DNA from: Verrucomicrobia bacterium UBA1629
GTDB lineage: Bacteria; Verrucomicrobiota; Kiritimatiellia; RFP12; UBA1067
Direction of reading: 5' to 3'
DNA length: 40,913 nt
NCBI GenBank assembly: GCA_002321305.1
Contig: DCMF01000135.1
Location: 1 to 40,913 of the forward strand
The position numbers and the translations under genes were made by a program. A model generated the notes under the pieces. It did not search any database. It was not told where the DNA came from and saw nothing but the letters and a program-made list of their open reading frames with translations. This document shows, piece after piece, positions 1 to 8,497 of the stretch; position 1 is the stretch's first letter, and each line of letters begins with the position of its first letter.

Positions 1-54
1 GAGGCCGACCGCCGACACGCACGCGCGTACACGGTTCGTCTTTGTCCTTTTCAT
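1..54 (-). CDS. N-terminus of an unidentified, probably exported protein (partial)
   Basis: An ATG at 54-52 opens a frame that runs off the left edge of the window, giving 18 codons beginning MKRTKTNRVRACVSAVGL. The basic start followed by small and hydrophobic residues looks like the n-region and start of a signal peptide. An AAAGGA Shine-Dalgarno sequence lies about 8 bases upstream, and a plausible promoter (101-129) precedes it. It is transcribed away from the XylR-like regulator at 339-1566 on the same strand, so it is a candidate target of that regulator. Function cannot be told from 18 residues. The start itself is well supported by SD plus promoter. Confidence 0.6.
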   Translation of the reverse strand, partial: MKRTKTNRVRACVSAVGL

Positions 55-73
55 CTGTTTTTCCTTTCTGTGG

Positions 74-89
74 TGTGCACTCCTGCACA
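74..89. repeat. Inverted repeat TGTGCA-N4-TGCACA in a 5' leader
   Basis: A perfect 6+6 bp inverted repeat with a 4-base spacer lies between the proposed -10 box (101-106) and the start codon (54) of the partial left-edge gene. Its position suits an operator or a small RNA hairpin, perhaps for the neighbouring XylR-like regulator. No functional assignment is possible from one copy. Confidence 0.35.
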
Positions 90-100
90 TGATGTGCGAT

Positions 101-129
101 ATGATACCAAATCCCGCCGCGCCGCACAA
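101..129 (-). promoter_or_regulatory. Candidate sigma70 promoter for the left-edge gene
   Basis: On the minus strand, TTGTGC (129-124) is followed after 17 bp by TATCAT (106-101). The -10 is preceded by TGG, making an extended TGn -10 as in other promoters of this window. A T7 run (149-143) lies just upstream of the -35. Confidence 0.5.
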
Positions 130-338
130 TGCCTTTTTCGGCAAAAAAAGAACACCGATCAGGCAACGCCGGCGCCTCGGCGCCTGAACCGCGCCCTTGG
201 CGGCCACTCCCGGCAATCCCCAAGAATTTTCCGCACAGAATTCTCATTTCCCGATATCCGCGCAAAACAACCACTTTTCGGCGATTTCAATCACAGAAAT
301 TGGAGACAGCCCCCTCCGAACAACGGAGGGACTTCGCA
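130..338. other. Non-coding gap downstream of the XylR-like regulator
   Basis: No convincing gene is seen in these roughly 200 bases. Open frames here are short or are extensions of shadow frames. The stretch is less GC-rich than its surroundings and holds a 7-bp stem-loop (312-330) and a T-rich minus-strand tract at 143-149. Confidence 0.5.
312..330 (-). terminator. Stem-loop just after the XylR-like gene
   Basis: CCCTCCG and CGGAGGG form a perfect 7-bp stem around the loop AACAA, 8 bases after the regulator's stop codon. A U-tract does not follow directly on the minus strand, so it is at best a weak or Rho-assisted terminator. Confidence 0.35.
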
Positions 339-1566
339 TCAAGGGGCCGTATCGCGCGCACGGGAGGCGCGCCACTGCGAAAGTGTCTGGCCCGTCAGCG
401 CCTTGAACACGCGGCGCAGGTCGATCATGGACGCGAACCCGCTGTGGCAGTACAGCGACGCGCGGTCGCAGTCGCCGCGCCGCACCAGCTCCTTCACCCG
501 TTCGACGCGCCGGCTGCGGATCTCGTCCAGGATCGTGTGCCCCGTGCATTCGTGGAACCGCTGGTCGGCATACGAGCGCCGACAGCCCATGACCGCGACG
601 ACATCCGGCGGCGTGATGCGCTCGGTCGCGTGCAGGCGAATGAACTCCAGCGCCCGCGCGACACGTCCGTCGCAGACGACCAGCCGTCGCGTCGAGGCGC
701 GGCGCACGACCTGCGAAACGCCGAACGTCACCGGCCGTCCCTTCGGCAACCGCTCGCCGGAGACCAGCCGGTCCAGCTGGCGCGCGGACAGGTAGCCGCA
801 CGCCTCAAAATCCTGTTCGACGCTCGTCAGCGTCGGATCGCCGCTCTCGCAGATGTCGCGGCGGTTGTCCACGCCCATCAGCACGACTTCGTCCGGAATG
901 CCGATGTCCGCCGCCAGGCAGGCGTTGCGGACGCGCTCGGCCTCCGCATCGTTCGCGGCGAACACGCCGCAGGGCTTCGGCAAGCCCTTCAGCCACGCCG
1001 CGAGCGCACGGGTGCGCCGCTCGCCGGATTCCGGCGCGGCGAAACAGGCGAACGCCGCGCCGCTGGCCCGCACCCGCCGCGCAAACGCCGCGCCGCGCGC
1101 ACGGCTCCAGGCCCAGCCGGGATCCGCGAACGGCACGTAGGCGAAGGACGAGACGCCCTGCCGGGCCAGCTCGTCGAACGCCGCCTCCGCCACGGCGTCC
1201 GCATCGCTCGCCACGCACGCGGCCGCCGGGGCGCGGCCACGCATCTCGTCCGGCGAGCAGTCGCTGAAGACGATCGGGATTCGGCTGCGCCCGAAGACGT
1301 CTGGCACGTGCACGGACAAGAGACCGGCGTCCACGATCAGCCCGATCGGCCGCCACAGCTGCAGCAGGCCCCGGACATCCAGCGGCTCGTTCGTGCCGTC
1401 CTGCACGAGAACGCCGCCGGACGTCCGGTAGTCAAGGCGGCGCAGCGTCCACCCCGCCTTGGTCGGCATAGCGCTTGACGCCCTGCATGAGCCGCACGGA
1501 CGAGTCCTCGGCCGTCAGCCGCAGGACAAGCACGCACGGTCTTCCTTCTGACAGGTCGCGTCTCAT
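339..1566 (-). pseudogene. XylR-like AraC-family sugar-responsive regulator, frameshifted
   Basis: The gene encodes a LacI/periplasmic-binding-like sensor followed by a C-terminal AraC helix-turn-helix (about the last 100 residues, VARALEFIRLHATERITPPD to the end), the XylR architecture of carbohydrate regulators. The longest uninterrupted frame starts at 1469. However, the 34 codons upstream, from an ATG at 1566, encode a typical XylR beginning (CVLVLRLTAEDSSVRLMQGV, then KRYADQGG) in another frame that soon stops. Removing one G from the run of four at 1455-1452 joins the frames as ADQGGWTLRRLDYR, the expected family sequence. This is therefore either a real one-base frameshift or a sequencing/assembly error in a homopolymer. 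It lies 31 bases after dnaE and probably shares its transcript. Ligand unknown; a pentose or hemicellulose sugar is a guess from the family. Confidence 0.8.
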
Positions 1567-1597
1567 GCCGTAGGGGTCGCTCCGCAACGCCGCGCGC

Positions 1598-4500
1598 TCA
1601 CCGCTCCCACGGCGGAGGTTCGCGGACTTCGAGGGACATGCGCGGGTCGATCCTGAACGTCGCCTCGGACGGGGAGACGATCTTGTCGAGCTCCGAAAGG
1701 AACGCGAGGTTCACCGCAACGCGGAACTGCGGGCCGAGGTCGATGTCGAGGACGCGTCCGTCCGGGTAGTGCAGTTCGATGAAGACCGGGAGCGTCCCCG
1801 GATTCTTCAGGATCACGGCGCGGATCGCCGCGACCCTCTTCTTGAGGTCGGGCGCATCGTAGCTCACCTTCAGCCGCAGCCCCTTCGAGAGCATCGGCAT
1901 CGCCTCCTCCAGCGGATACGCCTCCTTCACCGTGAAGTTCAGGTCGCCGACCTGCGGATGCTCGCGGCGCACGTCCTCCTTCGCGTAGACCGTCTTGTGC
2001 GAAAGCTCGCCGCAGACGAGGACGAGCGAGTCGACCTTCGTCTCCAGCGCATTGCACTTCTCCCAGACCTTCGCGAACGCCGCGCCCTCCGCGTGGCCGC
2101 GCCCGTCGTCCAGGCCGAGAATCGCCCACTTCTGCCCGACCGTCCCGTCGGGACGCGGCTTCGGCGTCTTCACCGAACACGACGTGAGGATGCCGACGGC
2201 GCGCACGTCGAGCTTCTTCAGCAGGATCTTGTCGACGCTCCTCTTGAGCTTCGCCTTCTCCTTGTTGACGGCCTTGTCGAACGCCGCCTTGTCGCTCCAC
2301 GCGACTTCGCCCTTCGCGCGGACGATGCCGCGCGCCATCGACTTGAGCGGCCAGTCCTGCTCGTCGGACTTCTTCAGCAGACCCTCGATGGACGTGTCGT
2401 CCGCCGCCTCTTCCGCGCCGTCCTCGTCGTCCGCCGCCTCCGCGTCCGCCGCCGAAGGCGCGGCGTCTTCCGAAACCGGCTCTTCCGCCGCCTCGTCCTC
2501 CTCCTTCGCCTTCTTCGCGATCAGGTCGAAGGAGAACGGCAGGTTCTGCGCGTCCTCGCGGTCGACGCGCACGACGGAGAGGTCGCCGAGGAAGTGGCGG
2601 CAGGCGGCCATCGGGTCGCCCGAGATGTAGACGCCGAGGAGGTCGCGCTCGTTCTTGAGGTCCTCGGCCGGCGCGAACGGCGGCGCGTCCTCGAGCTCCG
2701 AATCGTCCGCCTTCTCCTCGCCGCCCGACATGAGGTCGAAGAAGCTCGTCTGCGCGCTCGCCTTCTCCTTCGCACGCTGCTGCGCCTTCTTGAGCGCGTA
2801 CTCGATGTTGAGGAAGAGCTTCGCGCGGTTCGGCTCCAGCGTCGAGAACGCGCCCGTGCGCGTCAGGTTCTCGAGGACGCGCTTGTTGACGAGGTTCGAG
2901 CCGCCGAGGCGCAGACAGAAGTCGAGGAAGCCCGTGTACGGCCCGTTCGCCGCGCGCTCGGCGACGATCGCCTCCGCCGCCGCGCTGCCGACGCCCTTGA
3001 TGCCGCCGAGGCCGTAGCGGATGCCCTTCGAGCCCTTCGCCGGCACGAACCGCGCGCCGGACTCGTTCACGTCCGGCAGCAGCAGCTCCAGCCCGATGTC
3101 GCGCGCCTCGGCGACGAAGCCTGGGAGCTTGTCGAAGTTGCCGATTTCGGACGAGATCTGCGCGCACATGAACTCGGCCGGATAGTGCGCCTTCAGGTAG
3201 CCCGTCTGGTAGGCGACCCAGGCGTAGCACACGGCGTGCGACTTGTTGAACGCATACGAGGCGAACGCCTCCCAGTCCTTCCAGATCTTCTCGATGAGCT
3301 TCGTCGCCTCGGCCTCGTCCGCCCACTTGCCGACGCGGAACTTCGGGTTCGCCAGGCACCCCTTCACGAACTTCGCCTTGAGCTCGTTCATGATGTCCAT
3401 GAGCTTCTTGCCCATCGCCTTGCGGAGCTTGTCGGACTCGCCGCGCGTGAAGCCCGCGAGGTCGCGCGAGAGAAGCATCACCTGCTCCTGGTAGACCGTG
3501 ACGCCGTAGGTGTCCTTCAGGCGGCCCTCCATCTCCGGGTGGTCATAGGTGACCGGCTCGTCGCCCTGCTTGCGCGCGACGAACGTCGGGATGTAGTCCA
3601 TCGGTCCCGGACGGTAGAGCGCGTTCATGGCGACGAGGTCGGTGAGGCGTTCGGGCTGCAGCGCGATGAGCCACTTCTTCATGCCCGGCGACTCGAACTG
3701 GAAGAGGCCCGTCGTCTCGCCGCGGCTGAAGAGCGCATACGTCTCCCGGTCGTCGTCCGGGATCCTGTCCGTGTCCAGCTCGCCGTCGGCGTTGCGGATC
3801 GCCTCCGGCACGCGCGGGTTGTCCCTGCCCAGCAGCGCGACGCACTCCTTCTCGACCGTCAGCGTCTTGAGGCCGAGGAAGTCCATCTTCAGGAGGCCGA
3901 CCGGCTCGACGAAGTGCCCGTCGTACTGGGTCGTCAGCAGCTTGTCGCCCTGCCCTTCCGCACTTCTTCCTTCTTCCTTCTCACTTTTTCCCTTGCCTTT
4001 CCCTCCCTTCTCCGGCGTCGGCATGACGGGCAGCGTCTCGGCGATCGGGTCGCGCGAGATGATGACGCCGCAGGCGTGGACGCCCGGCTGGCGGATGCAG
4101 CCCTCCAGCCGCCCCGCGCGCTCCATGAGCTTGTGGACGACGGGGTCTTCCGAGTTGAACGCGGCCTCCAGGTCAGGCGACTCCTGGCGCGCCTTCTTGA
4201 AGTTGATCTTCGGCGTGTCGGGCACGTAGGAGGCGAGCTTGTTCGTGTCCGCGAGCGGATAGTCCATCACGCGCCCGACGTCCTTGATCGCCGATTTCGC
4301 CGCCATCTGGCCGAACGTCACGATGTGCGCGACGTGGTCGGCGCCGTACTTGCGCGTCACGTAGTCGAGCACACGCTCGCGCCCCGCGTCGTCGAAGTCG
4401 ACGTCGATATCCGGCATCGAGATGCGGTCGGGGTTGAGGAAGCGCTCGAACAGGAGGTCGTACTTGAGCGGATCGACGTTGGTGATCCAGAGCGCGTACG

Positions 4501-5815
4501 CGACGGCCGAGCCGGCCGCCGAGCCGCGCCCCGGACCCACCCAGACGCCGCACTCCTCGCGCGCCGCGCGGATGTAGTCGCGCACGATGAGGAAGTAGCC
4601 GGGAAAGCCCATCAGCTTGATCGTGTCGAGCTCGAACTGCACGCGCTCGCGCACGTCGTCCGGGATCTTCCCGTCCCTGTCACCCCAGCGAACCGCCGCG
4701 CCCTTCCAGACCAGCTCGGCGAGGTAGTCCGCCTCGAACTTGATGCGCAGCACCTTGTCGTAGCCGCCGAGGCGGTCGAAGTTGTTCGGCTTCTGGACGT
4801 TGAACTCGGCCTTCAGCTTCTCCTCGTCAAACGCCTTCGCGTAGCCCTCCTCCGTGCCGAACGTGGGCGGGATCGCGAACTTCGGCATGATCGGCGGCGA
4901 GTCGAGCTCGTATTCCTCGATGCGGTCGGCGACCTCCTTCGTGTTCGCGATGAGCTCCGGGTTCTCCGCGAAGAGCGCGCGCATCTCCTCCTCGGTCTTG
5001 AAGTACTCCTGGCCCGTGTAGATCATGCGCTTCTCGTCGGACATCTTCTTGCCCGTCGAGAGCGCGAGCAGCACGTCGTGCGCGTCGTCGTCCGCCGCGT
5101 CGAGGAAATGCACGTCGTTCGTCGCGATGACGCGGATGTCGAGCTTCTTGCCCAGCTCCAGCATGCCCCGGACGACCTTCAGCTGCCGCTGGTAGAGATC
5201 GACGAACTCGTTCTGCGCCGAGAGCGGAATGTCCGGTCCCGACTTCACGGCCCTGTGCAGCATGACCTCCAGCGAGTAGTTCTCGCCGAAGAGGCCCTTG
5301 TACCACTTCGCGACGCGCTCGGCCTCGTCCATGCGGCCCTGGTCGATCGCGCGCGCGACCTCGCCGGCGATGCACGCCGCCGAGCAGTGCAGCCCCTCGT
5401 GGTACTTTTCGAGGAGCGCGTGGTCGATGCGCGGGCGCATGTAGAAGCCGTTGATGTGCGCCTCGCTGATGAGCCTGACGAGATTGTGGTAGCCCGTCAG
5501 GTTCATCGCGTGGAGACAGAGGTGGTGGCGGTACTCCGACTTGTCGCGCGTGCGGTAGTCGCCCGTCGAGGTGACATACGCCTCGCAGCCGAGGATCGGC
5601 TTGACGTGCACGTCCGCCAGGTCGCCGTAGGTCTTCGCCTTCTTCGAGCGGCACTCGTCGTAGAAGCTCTTGAGGGCGAAGAGGTTGCCGTGGTCGGTGA
5701 CCGCGAGCGCGGGCATGCCAAGCGCGCGCGCGCGCTTCACGAGCGGCACGATCTGGCACTGCCCGTCAAGGAGCGAATAGGTCGTGTGCAGGTGAAGGTG
5801 TACGAAGTCGGACAT
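1598..5815 (-). CDS. dnaE: DNA polymerase III subunit alpha
   Basis: Replicative DNA polymerase, 1405 residues. It starts MSDFVHLHLHTTYSLLDGQ, the N-terminal PHP domain with its HLHLHT metal site. The C-family palm is marked by PDIDVDF at residues 468-474 (catalytic D469 and D471) and KMDFLGLKTL, with the third Asp at about 645. A helix-hairpin-helix/OB-fold C-terminal part follows. It is longer than typical DnaE (about 1150-1200) because of two low-complexity stretches: a Lys/Gly/Glu-rich segment at about 601-620 encoded by a purine-rich repeat, and an acidic Ala/Glu/Asp segment at about 1098-1140. It is probably co-transcribed after the GH127 gene (gap 19 bases) and before the XylR-like gene. 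No PolC-type exonuclease insert is seen. Identification is certain. Confidence 0.98.
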   Translation of the reverse strand: MSDFVHLHLHTTYSLLDGQCQIVPLVKRARALGMPALAVTDHGNLFALKSFYDECRSKKAKTYGDLADVHVKPILGCEAYVTSTGDYRTRDKSEYRHHLCLHAMNLTGYHNLVRLISEAHINGFYMRPRIDHALLEKYHEGLHCSAACIAGEVARAIDQGRMDEAERVAKWYKGLFGENYSLEVMLHRAVKSGPDIPLSAQNEFVDLYQRQLKVVRGMLELGKKLDIRVIATNDVHFLDAADDDAHDVLLALSTGKKMSDEKRMIYTGQEYFKTEEEMRALFAENPELIANTKEVADRIEEYELDSPPIMPKFAIPPTFGTEEGYAKAFDEEKLKAEFNVQKPNNFDRLGGYDKVLRIKFEADYLAELVWKGAAVRWGDRDGKIPDDVRERVQFELDTIKLMGFPGYFLIVRDYIRAAREECGVWVGPGRGSAAGSAVAYALWITNVDPLKYDLLFERFLNPDRISMPDIDVDFDDAGRERVLDYVTRKYGADHVAHIVTFGQMAAKSAIKDVGRVMDYPLADTNKLASYVPDTPKINFKKARQESPDLEAAFNSEDPVVHKLMERAGRLEGCIRQPGVHACGVIISRDPIAETLPVMPTPEKGGKGKGKSEKEEGRSAEGQGDKLLTTQYDGHFVEPVGLLKMDFLGLKTLTVEKECVALLGRDNPRVPEAIRNADGELDTDRIPDDDRETYALFSRGETTGLFQFESPGMKKWLIALQPERLTDLVAMNALYRPGPMDYIPTFVARKQGDEPVTYDHPEMEGRLKDTYGVTVYQEQVMLLSRDLAGFTRGESDKLRKAMGKKLMDIMNELKAKFVKGCLANPKFRVGKWADEAEATKLIEKIWKDWEAFASYAFNKSHAVCYAWVAYQTGYLKAHYPAEFMCAQISSEIGNFDKLPGFVAEARDIGLELLLPDVNESGARFVPAKGSKGIRYGLGGIKGVGSAAAEAIVAERAANGPYTGFLDFCLRLGGSNLVNKRVLENLTRTGAFSTLEPNRAKLFLNIEYALKKAQQRAKEKASAQTSFFDLMSGGEEKADDSELEDAPPFAPAEDLKNERDLLGVYISGDPMAACRHFLGDLSVVRVDREDAQNLPFSFDLIAKKAKEEDEAAEEPVSEDAAPSAADAEAADDEDGAEEAADDTSIEGLLKKSDEQDWPLKSMARGIVRAKGEVAWSDKAAFDKAVNKEKAKLKRSVDKILLKKLDVRAVGILTSCSVKTPKPRPDGTVGQKWAILGLDDGRGHAEGAAFAKVWEKCNALETKVDSLVLVCGELSHKTVYAKEDVRREHPQVGDLNFTVKEAYPLEEAMPMLSKGLRLKVSYDAPDLKKRVAAIRAVILKNPGTLPVFIELHYPDGRVLDIDLGPQFRVAVNLAFLSELDKIVSPSEATFRIDPRMSLEVREPPPWER
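3957..4015. repeat. Purine/pyrimidine-asymmetric degenerate repeat inside dnaE
   Basis: The plus strand is almost purely pyrimidine here (CTTCTTCCTTCTTCC then TTTTCCC and CCTTTCCCTCCC). It encodes the DnaE segment EKGGKGKGKSEKEEGRSAEG between conserved blocks. The CTTCTTCCTTCTTCC core is shared with the intergenic tract near 13110, so I take it as one member of the dispersed repeat families in this window. Confidence 0.6.
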
Positions 5816-5834
5816 GGTAGACCCTAACGCCAGG

Positions 5835-7790
5835 TCACTCCATCGGCCCGTACTCGACCGGGAACCAGGTGCGGTAATAGTTGTCGCGATGCCAGGTGTT
5901 GCCGGCGGAGGCGTAGTCGCAGAACGTCACCGTCTCCGGGAGCGCGCCTTCGGGGTTCTCGTGGTGCGAGCCGATCGGCAGCGTCGCCGTGAACGCCATC
6001 CAGAAGTCGTCCGACGGCGTGCGCACCGCGTTGAAGGACGGCATCGCCTGGCCGTCCTTCAGCCCGCGACGGAACGGCTCCGTGAGGTCGCCGTCCGCGA
6101 AGCGGCTGTCGCGCGCGAGCAGCACCGGGCCGCGCGTGAACGCGACGTGGTGATCGAGCGTGTGCGCGACGACCGGCATGTCGAACGCGATCTCGACGAT
6201 GTCGCCCAAGGCCCAGTCGCGCGAGACGGTGAAGTAGGCGCCGGGCTTCACGTCCGCCTGCGCCACGCCGTTCACCTTCACGACGGTCTTCGCGCTCCAC
6301 GCCGGGATGCGGAGGCGCAGGGCGAGCGGCCCGGTCGTGTGGCTCACGATGCGCGCCGCGTTCGCGCGCGGATAGAGCGAGTACATGTCGAAGCCCTTCA
6401 CGAGCGCCGAGGCGTAGAAGTTGAAGGTCGCCGTCTTCCCGTCCGACTTGAAGAGCTCGCGGAGGAAGCAGAGGAAGCCGCGCGGGCCGTTCGCCGTGCA
6501 GCAGTCGGTGTGCATGTAGCAGTGGTGCTGGCCGTGGTAGCGGTTGCCCGTGAGCGGCGTGTAGCCCGCGAACTCCGAGCCGTCCGCCTTCAGCGCGGCG
6601 AGGTAGGCGTTGTAGAACGTCCGCTCGATGCGGTCGGCCCACTTCGGGTCGTCCGTCAGCTCCAGCAGCTTCTCGCAGAGGCGCATCCACGTCGTCGTCA
6701 CGCACGTCTCCTGCAGGCGCAGGTAGGGCAGATGCTGCTTGCGCGCGCCATGGAACCAGGCCTCCGACCCCGCGCAGCCGCCCGCGAGGTTGATCTCCTC
6801 CTTCGCGATGTCCTCCGCCGACATCACCGCCGCCTGACGCAACTTCTCCAAACCTTTCAAACCTTCCAAGCCTCCCAAACCCTTCACGCATTCGACATAC
6901 TCCAGCAGCCCCTGGTAGCAGCTCATCATCTCGTATGCCTTGCTGCGGCCATACTTGCAGACATAGGCCCATGGGGCAGACTTGTCGTACTCCGGCCCGT
7001 TGCGGTCGGCGACCGAGACGCCCTTCAGCGCGAGATCGACGAGGCGCGGCCCCGTCTCCGGCTCGGACATGCCCTTGACGACGTACGTCGCGAAGTCGAG
7101 GTACTTCTGCGCGGCCGCCGCACCCTCCGCCGCCGCGACGCGGCGGTAGAGCCAGACGACGGGCTCCAGGATGGACGAGCTCGCATAGCCCGACCAGTTG
7201 CCGGTCTGCCACAGCTCGCGCCCGCGTCTCCCGTTCGGCCCGATCTCGCCGATCACGTAGTCGCAAAGCCGCTTCGCCGCCGACAGAATCCGCGCCGCCT
7301 GAGGACCCGCCGAACCTTCCAAACCGCCCGAACCTTCCAAACCATTCACCCCATCGTAAAAATGGATCATCCCCAAGAGCGTGTACTTCATGCCCCACAC
7401 GTCCCAGCCCTCGCCGCAGCGCAGGTCGTCGGGATAGTTCCCGATGTAGCCGTTCGGCTCCTGCGAGGCGAGGATGCGGTCGATGCCGCGCCGGACGTCG
7501 GCGGCGATCTTCGGCGACCCCGAATAGGCGGCATACGGCACGGCCGCGTGCATGTACTTTCCCCAGAACTCGGTTTGCCACCAGCCCTTGCGCTCCGTCT
7601 TCTCCAGGAACGGCGCGGTGATGTAGTCGATGTCCGTTCCACCGACGTGCCGCTCGATCATCCGGTCGAGCCGTTCGCCGAGGTAGCCCTTCAGCTTGAT
7701 GTCGCCGATGTCGGCGGACGTTGCGCCAGCCGTCGAGGCCATGCCCAACACGCCGAACGCCAGCAGCATTCGCAATCCCAGTGTCTTCAT
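5835..7790 (-). CDS. GH127-family beta-L-arabinofuranosidase-like glycoside hydrolase
   Basis: Secreted or periplasmic glycoside hydrolase of 651 residues in the former DUF1680 family. The start is the ATG at 7790 (AGGAG 8 bases upstream), giving a signal peptide MKTLGLRMLLAFGVLGMASTAGA. The family's zinc and catalytic signature is intact: E361 and C363 in LQETCVTTTW, and C430/C431 in CCTANGPR. By analogy with characterised GH127 enzymes, one of the adjacent cysteines is the nucleophile; E343 is a candidate acid/base. The likely substrate is terminal L-arabinofuranose of plant glycans, though family specificity is broad. Two Gly/Leu/Glu-rich stretches (about residues 147-160 and 302-316) are encoded by the 9-base dispersed repeat and interrupt the helical domain. 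Its own promoter lies at 7828-7836; dnaE follows after 19 bases. Confidence 0.9.
   Translation of the reverse strand: MKTLGLRMLLAFGVLGMASTAGATSADIGDIKLKGYLGERLDRMIERHVGGTDIDYITAPFLEKTERKGWWQTEFWGKYMHAAVPYAAYSGSPKIAADVRRGIDRILASQEPNGYIGNYPDDLRCGEGWDVWGMKYTLLGMIHFYDGVNGLEGSGGLEGSAGPQAARILSAAKRLCDYVIGEIGPNGRRGRELWQTGNWSGYASSSILEPVVWLYRRVAAAEGAAAAQKYLDFATYVVKGMSEPETGPRLVDLALKGVSVADRNGPEYDKSAPWAYVCKYGRSKAYEMMSCYQGLLEYVECVKGLGGLEGLKGLEKLRQAAVMSAEDIAKEEINLAGGCAGSEAWFHGARKQHLPYLRLQETCVTTTWMRLCEKLLELTDDPKWADRIERTFYNAYLAALKADGSEFAGYTPLTGNRYHGQHHCYMHTDCCTANGPRGFLCFLRELFKSDGKTATFNFYASALVKGFDMYSLYPRANAARIVSHTTGPLALRLRIPAWSAKTVVKVNGVAQADVKPGAYFTVSRDWALGDIVEIAFDMPVVAHTLDHHVAFTRGPVLLARDSRFADGDLTEPFRRGLKDGQAMPSFNAVRTPSDDFWMAFTATLPIGSHHENPEGALPETVTFCDYASAGNTWHRDNYYRTWFPVEYGPME
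6845..6885. repeat. 9-mer-type degenerate repeat inside the GH127 gene
   Basis: About four imperfect copies of the CCTTCCAAA-like unit on the plus strand, read as GGTTTGGAA in the gene and translated GLGGLEGLKGLEKL. It is in frame and contains no stop. It belongs to the same family as the tracts at 7311, 13877 and 40849. Confidence 0.75.
7311..7350. repeat. Second 9-mer-type repeat inside the GH127 gene
   Basis: CCGAACCTTCCAAACCGCC-like units recur two to three times and translate as NGLEGSGGLEGSAG, in frame in the N-terminal half of the GH127 domain. Related to the tract at 6845-6885. Confidence 0.7.
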
Positions 7791-7827
7791 TCGCAATTCT
7801 CCTGTCTTGATTGATTTTGTTTTGCGG

Positions 7828-7836
7828 ATTATAGCA
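7828..7836 (-). promoter_or_regulatory. Extended -10 promoter for the GH127 gene
   Basis: TGCTATAAT on the minus strand, a perfect extended -10 element, about 38 bases upstream of the GH127 start codon. No good TTGACA lies 17-18 bp upstream, as expected for extended -10 promoters. The same element precedes the gene starting at 12406. Confidence 0.65.
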
Positions 7837-7897
7837 TATTTCGCCCTGCCTGTTGCGCGTCGCGGAGCCTGTCATCGGGGGACTTTCTGCGTCCCAG

Positions 7898-8497
7898 TCA
7901 CCAGAACTGCCATTGCCCCGTGCGCAGGACCCACAGGCCGAGGACGAGGTTCGTCGTCGCGTGCGCGACAACCGCCGCGCCGAGTCCGCGCCGCAGGTAG
8001 AGCCACCCGTAGATCGCGCCGGCCAGCGCACCGACGAGCCAGCGGTCATGCTCGACGGCGAAGAGCGCGACCATCCAGCCGAAGCCCGCGAACCCGATCA
8101 GCCACTTGCGGAAGAACAGCTCCTCGGCGACGGAAATGACGAACGCGCTCCCGACGAGCCGCAGCGCGATCAGCGCCGCGCTCGCCTCCGCCACGGCCCG
8201 CGTGCCGCCTTCGCCGACGATGCACCACGTGCGATACCACGGCCAGTCAACCTGCTCCGGCAGAATCCACAGGACGAAGACGAGCAGCCCCGTCGCCACG
8301 CCCCACGCAAGCGACGCGCACGGCAGACGCACGGGGCAGACACTCCCGTCCCGCCACTTCCAGACAAGAACCGCCGCGAGCAGAAGCGCGACGACCGCCG
8401 TGCGCACGGCATACATCGCCGCCGTCGACGGCAGCGCGGACATCAGGACCATCCAGGCCGCGTAGGGCGCGATCAGCCCGACGGCTTCGCACCTCAC
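7898..8497 (-). CDS. CPBP-family intramembrane protease, CAAX prenyl protease-related
   Basis: A polytopic membrane protein of about 199 residues with the Abi/CPBP metalloprotease motifs: EELFFRKWL (EExxxR), AVEHDRW (FxxxH-like) and HATTNLVLG (HxxxN). Its ending, RTGQWQFW, and the LLVFVLWI helix resemble the CAAX prenyl protease-related proteins found with exosortase/PEP-CTERM sorting systems; this is from memory of the family. The chosen start is the GTG at 8497, which overlaps the ung stop as GTGA and is in frame; an ATG at 8452 is an alternative. No exosortase gene is in the window. Substrate unknown. Confidence 0.75.
   Translation of the reverse strand: MRCEAVGLIAPYAAWMVLMSALPSTAAMYAVRTAVVALLLAAVLVWKWRDGSVCPVRLPCASLAWGVATGLLVFVLWILPEQVDWPWYRTWCIVGEGGTRAVAEASAALIALRLVGSAFVISVAEELFFRKWLIGFAGFGWMVALFAVEHDRWLVGALAGAIYGWLYLRRGLGAAVVAHATTNLVLGLWVLRTGQWQFW

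Noticed and set aside
160..190. GGCGCC-TC-GGCGCC hairpin plus T7 tract as terminator of the XylR-like gene
   Set aside because: The T-run lies about 20 bases from the stem, too far for an intrinsic terminator; it more likely supports the downstream promoter.
1769..5827. A 1352-codon plus-strand open frame opposite dnaE, and many other long plus-strand frames
   Set aside because: They are antisense shadows produced by high GC. Their translations are Arg/Val/Leu/Asp-rich without domains, and the minus strand carries clear conserved proteins.
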